Shown piece after piece: positions 55,438-64,000 of a DNA stretch of 64,000 nucleotides. Position 1 is the stretch's first letter. Each line of letters opens with the position of its first letter. Position numbers and translations under genes: made by a program. Location of the stretch: positions 371,709,258 through 371,773,257 of the forward strand of contig CM068372.1 in the NCBI GenBank assembly GCA_034769895.1, read 5' to 3'. The notes beneath the pieces were generated by a model. It was not told the origin of the DNA. It did not search any database and saw only the letters and a program-made list of their open reading frames with translations. The stretch is from Magicicada septendecula (lineage: Eukaryota; Arthropoda; Insecta; Hemiptera; Cicadidae).

Positions 55438-55571
55438 TTATATATTGTACTCTACACTGGCCCATATTATTTATACTTTTGTAAGTTGATCTTCTCTTTT
55501 TCTTTCCTTATAAATGCCTTCTCTTCTAAATGTCGCTCTTTGATGGTTAGCTCCTCTTACTCCTTCAAATG

Positions 55572-55898
55572 TTAGGTTTTTCCACATTTATTCTGGATTC
55601 TCTCCAACTCATTGGAGTTTATTATTGAAATATTAGCTCCTGTGTCTATCATTATTTTAGCGGGAACTCCTTCCACCTCCGCTGTTATATAAATTATCTC
55701 ATTATTACTGTTGCTGAGACTTTTCTCGTTCTCTTCCAAAAGTTCAGTTCGTATGTCTTTCAAATAATGGTTACTGATAATAGTGATGTTTTTATCATTG
55801 TTTGCTTGTTGCAAATCATCCTTTTCTAACCCAGGAAGTATAAGCAGTAACGGGTCATCGTTGTTGATTACTGCCTCCTCTCGTTTAAAGTATTTTGT
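55572..55898 (-). pseudogene. Retropepsin fragment, unit 2
   Basis: Identical translation to the unit 1 fragment at 46511-46837, including the MIDTGANISII active-site region and the early stop. Confidence 0.8.
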
Positions 55899-56035
55899 TC
55901 ATTGTTTGAGTTATTATTGACCGAGGCATCGTTCGGGAAACTCTGGTTTGTCTCCTGACGTTCTGTACCCTGGTTAATGTTTAACGCCCTGTTCGGTTGT
56001 CTGCCAAGATCTTCCAGGCTGGTACTTCGTCTTTC

Positions 56036-58165
56036 CTATTCGTATCTTGGGCCGTCTCGTTCCGCACTCCTCCATCTTCGGTCGGCGCCGTGGAAGCTGC
56101 TCCTCCTCGGTTGATAGTATCTCCTGGGTCCGCGATCTTCTGCTCTTATAAAATTTACCCTAGGGTGCGACACTCGGTTATTACTATTGCTATTATTATT
56201 ATTACTAATATTATTATTATAGTAATTTCGGTTAGGTGGGTAAGGTCTGTCACCATTATTGTTGGGATATGGATTTCTCTGACTGTATGGGACATTATTA
56301 TGTTGGTAAAAATTGTTTCTATTATTTGGGTAAGGGTTATTATTCCTCACTCCGTTAAAATTACCGTTAAACTGGTTATTACGCGGCTGGTTGTTAGGTC
56401 CGTCGTAATTACTGGGCTGGTTCCGGTTACTTGCATGGTTATTGCCGTTATTGGGGTAGGTAGTCGGCCTTGCTTCTGGTCTCTCATTTCTCTTTCTGCT
56501 CTGCCGATAATACTCTTCGTTCTCGTATCCCTCCAATAACTCGGTCATTCCCTGGATCGTCTTGATCTGACTACCTCTCCGGGCCCTGATAATGTCCTCA
56601 TCATAGTGATAAGATATCTTATTCACTAAACATTCTTCTGGGATTGCTGGCTCAAGGTGTTTTGCCATACACACCTTCCCCAAGAAATATGCCGTCATAC
56701 TGCTACCTAATTGTGACCTGTATCTTCCATTACAAATATTGTCACGTATCAAGTTCTGGGTGGTCTCAGACCAGTATTTTGTCTTAAACATTTTCCGGAA
56801 CTGTTGGTAGTCGGAAATTTCACTCCGGTTGGCCATCCACCAATTATCTGTTATGTCTCGGAAAGACTCGTCGAATATCTCCCTGCTATGGCTCCATTGA
56901 GTAATTTTATGCTTGGTCAAATATTCTTCTACCCTAGCCAGGAACTCCATCGGCTTGCGTTTGTATTGCCGGAAGTTGAGCCACTCTCGGCTTTCGTTGA
57001 CAGGCAATCCGGTGAAATGAGTCGGTCTGTTCCTTATTGCTTCCATCTCCTCTCGGCTTTGTCGCACCTGACCGGTGATATTGGCCATGGTCTCTTGTAT
57101 ATCATTACATCGTTCTGTGACCTGGTTGCGTACTTTTCCGAATTCTTCTTGATTTTCCTTCCTCTGTTCTTCTACCTTCCTACGACTATGTTCTTCAATA
57201 TTTGTGAACTTGATGTTCACCACTTCTTTAAACTCATGCACCTCCTTTTCGGTCTGGTTGCACTTTCCATCAATCTCTCGAATCTGTCGATTGACCATTA
57301 TATTTTCTTCTTCCATCTTCTTATCCATCGCTTTTTTGTTAACCTTGATTTCCTTATTCATTTCTTCTCGCAACAATTCCATCCTTTCGTCCAGTTTGTC
57401 CAAATTCTCCTGATTGACTTCTCTTAATTCTTCTCTTAAAATTTGATTGTCCTCTCTCAATTCTTCCAACTTCTCCCCCATCTTCTCTTCCAACTTCTTG
57501 TTATCTTCTTTCATCTCTTCCTTCAATTGTCGGTTGTTCTTCTCTATCTTCTTCCTGGTTTCATCGATTTTCTGATTAGTATTTTCAATTTTATTAATCA
57601 ATTCTTCTTTGGTCGACTTGAATTCTTCCTTGAACAATTGGTTGTCTTCCTTCAATTCTTCTAACTTCTTCCCCATCTCTTCTTCCATCTTCTTGCTGTT
57701 TTCTTCCATCTTCTCTTCCATCTTCTTGCTGTTTTCTTCCATCTTCTCTTCCATCTTCTTATTGGTTTCATCAATCTTCTTACCCAGGGACTGGTTGTCT
57801 TCCTTCAGCCCTTCCATGTTCTTGTTCATCCCACGTAATTCTTCTTTCAAGGACTGGTTATCACTCCCCATTTTCTTGTCCATTCCTTCCATTTTGGATT
57901 CTAGGTTCTTATTATTTTCATTAATTGCCTGCATCATCCGCCTGAACATTTCTTGGTTTGTCATGTCCTCTGTTTGCGACGGTCTCTCCTTTTCTGGAAC
58001 ATTGACTACCCCTGTCTGTGTGGGTGCCTCCGGTTGTTCAGTTTGTTTGGACAACACCGATTGTAATACCTCTTCCAACTCTACTGGCGTTGCCTCTTTG
58101 TTGTCCATATCGACTTCTTTTTCGGCCTCCGCCGCCCGTTTCTTAGATGTTGCACGTCGTTGCAT
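56036..58165 (-). CDS. gag: Gag of the array element, unit 2
   Basis: Same 709-codon frame as unit 1, intact from ATG 58165. It differs by three residues: S for N in one coiled-coil repeat (KMEENSKK), R for S in LRGMNKN, and G for C near the end (RDGPRYE). All three nucleotide differences between the two frames change the protein. The frame has stayed open over 2.1 kb in both copies, while pol has been lost. Confidence 0.88.
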   Translation of the reverse strand: MQRRATSKKRAAEAEKEVDMDNKEATPVELEEVLQSVLSKQTEQPEAPTQTGVVNVPEKERPSQTEDMTNQEMFRRMMQAINENNKNLESKMEGMDKKMGSDNQSLKEELRGMNKNMEGLKEDNQSLGKKIDETNKKMEEKMEENSKKMEEKMEENSKKMEEEMGKKLEELKEDNQLFKEEFKSTKEELINKIENTNQKIDETRKKIEKNNRQLKEEMKEDNKKLEEKMGEKLEELREDNQILREELREVNQENLDKLDERMELLREEMNKEIKVNKKAMDKKMEEENIMVNRQIREIDGKCNQTEKEVHEFKEVVNIKFTNIEEHSRRKVEEQRKENQEEFGKVRNQVTERCNDIQETMANITGQVRQSREEMEAIRNRPTHFTGLPVNESREWLNFRQYKRKPMEFLARVEEYLTKHKITQWSHSREIFDESFRDITDNWWMANRSEISDYQQFRKMFKTKYWSETTQNLIRDNICNGRYRSQLGSSMTAYFLGKVCMAKHLEPAIPEECLVNKISYHYDEDIIRARRGSQIKTIQGMTELLEGYENEEYYRQSRKRNERPEARPTTYPNNGNNHASNRNQPSNYDGPNNQPRNNQFNGNFNGVRNNNPYPNNRNNFYQHNNVPYSQRNPYPNNNGDRPYPPNRNYYNNNISNNNNSNSNNRVSHPRVNFIRAEDRGPRRYYQPRRSSFHGADRRWRSAERDGPRYE

Positions 58166-58259
58166 TTTCCCTTGAAATTCTCTGGCTTTGTAGCTGTTGC
58201 CTAGCTCCAACTAGTGATTGGGCAGAATTTATTGGTTGGAAGGCCAATCGCTAATTAAA

Positions 58260-58279
58260 GCCCCTAAAGTTGTGCGCCA
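58260..58279 (-). promoter_or_regulatory. Primer binding site, unit 2
   Basis: Copy of 49199-49218; begins three bases inside LTR 3 on the element's strand. Confidence 0.6.
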
Positions 58280-58282
58280 ATT

Positions 58283-61200
58283 TGTAATAAAATAAATAAA
58301 TATAAATATAGATGTGTGTTGATGATATAAGCTATTATGGAGTATGTGACTCCGATGTAATCAAGCCCCTCTGTTTGGACTAGCCAATTTGTAATAAAAT
58401 AAATAAGATTGATGTGTGAATCTGTAAGTTGTAAGGTGTTTAATTGGTGTGGCTCTCGACGTCTTACTGGCCTGAAACACTTCCTTAAGTTTCCCAGCTG
58501 GTCCAGTCCCAATGGTAGCAAGACTGGTCGAGTAGCGTAAAGTTGATGAAGGAATATATATGTTCGGCTTCGCCGAAAGTTTCAAAACAAAATTTATTGT
58601 TTTGAAGGAAATTTAAAAAAAATTATGTTTATAAAAAAAAATTATTTTAATTTTATTAATTAATTAATTAGGATCAATTAATTAATATAGGGCTGTGAAG
58701 TTTTAAACAGTGTAATGCTCTTCTGAAAATTTTTATTAAAGTTTTAGTATATTTTAAATAAGCTATCACCACTCATAAGACTGTCTGTAAACCAATCGAT
58801 ACTTGTTTACCTTTTTATTTTTTAGGTTATCTTCACTTACGGGTGGTAAAGTTCTTGTAGATTATCAATTAGAATTATATTATTGGTAATTAGTATTATT
58901 GAAGAAATAAAGAACTATTAAGTATTGAAAAGTATTAATATTTTATTAAGTAATAGCAATATTGACTCTTATCGATTAGTATCGATTCTCAGGATATCGA
59001 AAAAAGTTACAAGTATATGATATAAAAATTAAATAGGGTTCTTTAAACAGCCAGTTATTACCAAAGTCAGAGAAATCGGGCTAATATTTAAAAAGTATAA
59101 CGTTACAATCAAATTAATAGTTATTAATAAACACAGACATTGAATAATAAATTGTAAATATAATAATTGTTTTCACCAAACAGCTGTGCTGAACAAAGAA
59201 GAAGGCACTGAGACCGTCAAAGCAAATGGCCGCCGTCAAGTTGATCAAAATGTTGCTCGTTCCTGCTGCATTCCAAATAATGTATTTTGAAGCAATATTC
59301 CTGTTCTTGTGTCTGCAAATCTCTTGTTAAATGTTGTGTAGTGATTGGTGTACTGTTTCCGAGTTGTATTTAGTGTATCCGTATAATTATTAGTTCAAAC
59401 ACTTTCTCCGATTCCGTCACTAATTTGGGTTAGAGTATTATACAGTTTTCTAGTGTTTTGTGGTGTTTTTCGGAGTAGATTTATATTGTTCTGTGTTATG
59501 GAGTGTTACTTGATCGTTTCTGTTATAATATGATAGTTTTAGAAGTATTTTACAAGTCACTCGCGATTTCACAATAACGCACTATACACTCGCTTTGTAT
59601 GACGATTATAGGTTAGGTTATCCACGTTATCAAACGTATGTCATGTTATCCGTTCAACTACCAATAATTAACTAACTGTTTCCTTCAGTTTCAATTAAAC
59701 TCTTAGCCCATATAATATTATCCTTAACATTGTTCAAAAATATTTTCACATCCTGTGTATACTTTACTATTTCACTATATGAATGCCTAAACTTTGGTTA
59801 TTTGTCAATTTTATTCACTAGATTTGATTTAAATTAATCTTTCAGTTCATTCTGGTTATTTTCAGATTAAATAATGCCATTTTATAGTGTTTTCTGTCCA
59901 AAAAATAGTAATTTTACTTTCAGTTTGGTATACAAACTGTTTGGAAGTCAAAACATTAAAATTTACTTCCTGTCATTATATAACTTCAACCATTTTATCA
60001 GTTATATTTAATATTAATAATTCTATATTGTATTAAAAGGTTCCTATTCCCTTATTTTCTGGTAATTAATTGAATTAGTTGTATTCTGAAACATTATTCT
60101 GAAATATATGACTCCCATGTCTAAATTTCTGAGTTTAGTCATTTTCACTTTTATTCATAATTCTGAATATAATTTATTAAAATCTCTCTAAATGGTATGT
60201 GCAATTATATGGCATGATCTCAAGTTTATTTTGTCTAAACCCCTTTTGTTTATTTGCATTTAATTGAGCAATTTCTCTGTTTTGATGAAGTTTGGTTTCC
60301 ATTCTTTTGGCCTATGATTTTTTAACAATTTTTCTTACAAAATAATTTACAAACAATATATGATGTGTGATACCCTCTCTGACTTTTACAAATAGTATTA
60401 TAAATTAAACATGTTTTTAAGTTACACAAAAACAATTAGTATTGGTTACAATACAAACAATAGTTAAAACAAATAAAGAATTTTTTTTTTTTAAATAAAT
60501 GGTTGTCTTCAAGTCAGACATTTTGCAACACAATCCTTATTTCTAAACATGGAAATATGGCTTACAAAAAAGGTTTTTTACTAACTAACATCTTAATTAC
60601 TCTCTACTATTTACAAGTGGTAACTATTTTTATAGTTCTGATGTTAGTTGTTTCAGACCCAAACAAATGGCCTTATATCTAATACATTTTTAAACATTCT
60701 TGTACTATATACATAAAAAACCTTATATTTATATTCTTATTTCTAACTATTATTATAAGTAGGATTCTACAGTTTTTATACCGTCTTTTACATTGTCTTT
60801 GGGGAATTGTACCCTGTCATTAACAAATAAATAGTATTAATTGTTCAAAAGGTATTATGAACTCTGTTTTTCTTTTTTCATGTAAAACAAAATGTTATTT
60901 TAAACAGATTCATGTCTTATGAACAACATATTGTCACAGTACATATTTTAAGTCATTGATAAATGCATATTTCATTGCATCCAATGTTTGTGATTGCCAA
61001 GAATGAAACACAAGGTTCATTTTTTATAATACCCAAAACTATCACTGGTTCACTTTGCACTTATATAATTATGTTAATGCTAAATGGTCGTATAGTCTTA
61101 TTAACATAATAAATTGGTTAGCGTTTTTCAATGGAGATTTGTTCCATGGGTACTATATTATTGTTTCATCTTAGTTCACAGGAAACTTTTACTTTATACA

Positions 61201-61801
61201 CTCCTCTCTCTTAAATTTATATACATGTGGTTTTTATTTCGTTATACTTTTGTTTTTAGATATTTATTTTGGGGATATAGGGATTTGGGTGTCTTTTATA
61301 AGAGCATGACATCTTCTTCAGGATGCTGCCCTCTTCTTCTTTCTTCAGTCTTCTTTTCTCCTGCCTTCTGGGACTGGTATCTTCTCCATCTTCTTCTTGT
61401 TGCCATCAGGTTTCTTGGGATCTTCTCCATCTTCTTCTTTATTACAGAAATACACAACCTGTATTGGTTGATCTTGGCTTATTTTAGGGTTTCTCTTCTA
61501 TTTATTCTTCCTCGTTGTGGGTTTGGTCATATTCAGTACTGCTTTGTTATTTACTATTTTACCTTCCTGGGTTATACCTTGAAAACCTTTGGTTATGAGA
61601 CTGGTTTTGGATGACTCATCACTAGTAACTCCTTTTATTTGAACTTGTATTTTCTTTATAATAATGATTTCTTTCCACAGTTGCTATGTATTAATTAATT
61701 TATATTAAACTTAATGCTTTCTTCCAAATTTAAACATTATAACTTCATTATTCTAATGATCAATTGCCATTCAATATTATGCATACATCTGTCACGCTAC
61801 A
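58283..61801 (-). repeat. LTR 3 of the array (3519 bp)
   Basis: The outermost 5' LTR of the array. It shares the LTR 1 states at the sites where LTR 2 differs, but shares a G with LTR 2 near 59488 (T in LTR 1). Private changes are near 60421 (A to G) and 61688 (A to T). It ends CACGCTACA, followed directly by the AAGT target copy. Confidence 0.9.
58563..58606 (-). promoter_or_regulatory. Paired hairpins presenting AATAAA in LTR 3
   Basis: Third copy of the hairpin pair described for LTR 1, unchanged. Confidence 0.6.
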
Positions 61802-61995
61802 AAGTATAATTCTCAGACCCATAAAGAAGTGTGGGAAGAGCCATCACTTTGTAGAAATTTAGGCGTTTTCCTTTACTTGCTGACTTAAGGGTTCGCCTGA
61901 TGGTCCCGCACATAAGGTTGAACTTATGCAACTTATGCATCACGTCGTTGCTTCCATTATAAGACACACTGTAGCCCAGGTATTCAAAACATAGG
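61802..61995 (-). pseudogene. Non-LTR reverse transcriptase (right half)
   Basis: On the minus strand the frame reads FEYLGYSVSYNGSNDV, KFNLMCGTIRRTLKS and LNFYKVMALPTLLYGSENYT up to the array edge. It is continued by the segment at 40159-39878 once the array and one AAGT copy are removed. Upstream of FEYLGY similarity stops, so the non-LTR copy was already 5'-truncated. Confidence 0.85.
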
Positions 61996-62695
61996 GATTG
62001 ATGAAGAAAGAATATGAGGTGGAAGAGCGACATGATTTAGCATACAAATTATTAAAACAGAATCTCGAAAGAATAACGGATTATAAAGAATAAACTCGAT
62101 GCTATAAGCCTGAGTTTAAATAATCTACAGCTGATCATTGAGCGGGAGTCATTGCGTATCAGACGTTAACCAGGCGGCTGACGATTGCACGGTCAGTGCG
62201 TTTGCGTTTAAGACGAGATCCAGAGTATCCCACTGTGTAGAATTTGACAACAGAAAGCACCCGTCGAGTCAGCCCATGCTCAAGACGGGCACAGACAACA
62301 AAACAGGCTTCCAAACGAAAATACACACCAACTAGAATTCAACCGAGGAGCTGGATGACCTCTGATGTTCGTGGCCAGGCCCTCTCCGATCACCGAGGAA
62401 TTGATTTAGGCAGACCAGAGTTTTGCATGTATTGCCGACCATCAAGCACGAGTCGGCTAACCATTCTGAAGGACCTAACGCCTTGCTTCTGCATACACCA
62501 TGGCCCATTTACTACTGTCGTTTAAAGCGATCACAGACCATTACAGGCTCTACCCTACCCCATTTATTATGGCATTCCGACCTTTACGATTTCCGGCGTT
62601 TATTAGGCTCAAGGCTTTCACGAAAATGTCGGGTGCCGTAAGTGTTGGACTAATTCGTTATTTTACAATTCAGTCATCTTTATGAACTACTGCCT
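61996..62695. other. Unassigned sequence, no gene seen
   Basis: Four overlapping frames of 60-95 codons run across this stretch, but none has a recognisable motif or a consistent reading direction. I see no repeat shared with the rest of the window. Confidence 0.5.
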
Positions 62696-63216
62696 TGTTC
62701 GTGGGGGATTTGTAAAAAAAAAAAATACAGAACAGTTTACGTGTTTCTCGGATGTTCCAGTGGAATCCGGCTGTAATGTGTGCGTACATGATCTCAAGAT
62801 GCGTTCGCGAGACTTTTCTAGACTTCGCCAGCCGCGCGCACTGTGTCAAGGGCGCAGTCGATTACGTTCTAGTGTAGCGCTGATGCGTAGTATGTGGAAT
62901 GTTTTGGTGTCTGAGCTGGGTATAAATACAAGGCTTCAGCGGCGCTTAGTTCAGTTTGAGTTGCGATATATTCCAGTGCGGTTCGAAGTATTGTGGCGAA
63001 GTGTTATGTGTGCTGGATAATTGTAATACAATTGTGTTTTATACTCGTTGACATTATTATTGCGTGTGAACAATTTTTATTTGATTTGTTGTAAGAGACT
63101 TGTTGATTACAAACTGTTTAATTGTGATAATTATAGCTGGTGATTAGTGACTTAATTGGTGTCTTGTATTTTGTTTTCCACTGTACCATACGACGACCAA
63201 GGAGACAGGCGTAACA
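62696..63216 (+). repeat. Solo LTR related to the older gypsy element
   Basis: From TGTTCGTGGG to GGCGTAACA this matches the LTRs at 16569-17123 and 22113-25264, including TGTGTCAAGGGCGCA, GCGTAGTATGTGGAAT, TATAAATA and GTGACTTAATTGGTGTCTTG. It is much more diverged than those two are from each other. No internal region adjoins it and no target-site duplication is evident, so it is an old recombination product or a related subfamily. Confidence 0.8.
62921..62955 (+). promoter_or_regulatory. Promoter of the solo LTR
   Basis: TATAAATA at 62921-62928 and a TCAGT initiator at 62951-62955 keep the 32-nt arrangement of the other two LTRs despite strong divergence around them. Confidence 0.6.
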
Positions 63217-64000
63217 ATATATTGCAAATTAATAAACTTACGAATAATGCAGAAATAGCGAATTGAGAATTAATATCATAATAAGCCCGATCGGCCACTA
63301 TAAAAATCTGTGATTAAACTGAAGAAGAAGAAGTGGAGAACGAAGAATGTAAGTGGTAAAATTGTAAATCTACCAAAAAAATAGGAAGAATTAAAACAAA
63401 CACCGATGAAAAGAAAAAGTAGAAACTCGGTGTGGATGGGATAATATGAACACGTTTCTTGAATTTGGCGGGGATCTTTTGATAATGAGGTTGCCGCAGG
63501 TAATGGAACTTAATGCAAGTAAGTGTTTCGATATAATAGATCGTGGAAAGTGGCTACCACGAGTAGGAGAAGCAAGAGAGGGCATGTGTAGAACAACGTA
63601 AGGGAGGATGAAAAAATGAAAGTATTAAAAGAAAATCCCCATTTACGTAGTTTGTTCATTCAGTAAAGTAAGGGGGGGAGCACGTTTTTTTTTGTTCGGC
63701 CGCGTATTTAAATATGTGTCAGACGACATTCCAGGTTTATGGACTTGTGTCTCGTTTCAAAAGGACTCTAAGTATAAAATGAAAATAGCAATATCTCTAC
63801 TAACCTCAACTTGAAGTATAGTATGTATAAAGTTTACAAGAATTGTAAATAAAATATTAAGAACAATACTGATTGATGACTCGTTGAGCACTTGGTGAAA
63901 CATATTAACACAAAGGTTTTAAAAAATATACAAACAATTGGTAAGTTTCACAGTTTATTATTTACATCTAACAGCTGTTTCAGCTTATTAAGCTATTCTC
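63217..64000. other. No gene seen; possible hammerhead half at the edge
   Basis: No coding feature is recognised. On the minus strand the last bases read AGCTTAATAAGCT-GAAAC-AGCT-GTT (about 63970-63996), which resembles stem II, the GAAA core and stem III of a hammerhead. The CTGANGA half would lie mostly beyond the window, so this cannot be judged. Confidence 0.3.

Larger units (their letters stand above)
40160..61801 (-). mobile_element. Three-LTR tandem array of a gag-only retrotransposon
   Basis: The structure is LTR (40160-43678), internal (43679-49221), LTR (49222-52738), internal (52739-58282), LTR (58283-61801). The unit is 9.06 kb, and copies differ at only a handful of sites. The array is flanked by AAGT on both sides (40156-40159 and 61802-61805). 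Each internal region encodes Gag, a protease fragment and an integrase tail on the minus strand, without reverse transcriptase, RNase H or integrase core. Sharing of the middle LTR points to LTR-LTR unequal recombination rather than two separate insertions. An assembly artefact must be excluded. Confidence 0.92.

Overview
This window looks like a transposon-dense intergenic or heterochromatic stretch of an arthropod genome, most likely an insect. It is AT-rich and carries Ty3/gypsy, hAT, Helitron-like and non-LTR elements. LTR promoters have a TATA box plus an arthropod-type TCAGT initiator. I found no host protein gene, rRNA, tRNA or CRISPR array. The species cannot be fixed from sequence alone.

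Layout. 1-630: tandem and inverted ~108-bp repeats with a hammerhead-ribozyme-like motif. 631-14151: a minus-strand gypsy element with 2.27-kb LTRs, a 4-bp target-site duplication, tRNA-Lys-type primer site, broken gag, nearly open pol and a frameshifted integrase end; its 3' LTR is split by a 2.96-kb Helitron-like insertion (1182-4140) with a PIF1-type helicase and a large fold-back. 14152-16568: AT-rich DNA with three more hammerhead-like motifs. 16569-25264: an older plus-strand gypsy element with 0.55-kb LTRs; its 3' LTR is split by a Helentron-like element (22625-25219) carrying helicase and endonuclease fragments. 25265-36157: non-LTR retrotransposon debris, a 1.1-kb dispersed repeat in two copies, palindromic elements and microsatellites. 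36158-39146: a hAT element with intact ends and perfect 8-bp target-site duplications but a frameshifted transposase.

40160-61801 is the most striking part: three near-identical 3.5-kb LTRs separated by two near-identical 5.5-kb internal regions (LTR-int-LTR-int-LTR, unit about 9.06 kb). The whole array is bounded by the 4-bp duplication AAGT and sits inside a non-LTR retrotransposon gene whose two halves (39812-40159 and 61802-61995) rejoin in frame when the array and one AAGT are removed. Each internal region encodes a long intact coiled-coil Gag, a retropepsin fragment and then only the last ~39 codons of integrase; reverse transcriptase, RNase H and the integrase core are missing. It is a gag-only, non-autonomous retrotransposon that probably depends on an autonomous relative. 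The gypsy element at 631-14151 has a related Gag, the same orientation and a similar primer site.

61996-64000 holds a diverged solo LTR related to the 16569-25264 element and otherwise unassigned sequence. All boundary, divergence and motif statements come from reading by eye; no alignment or database search was run.
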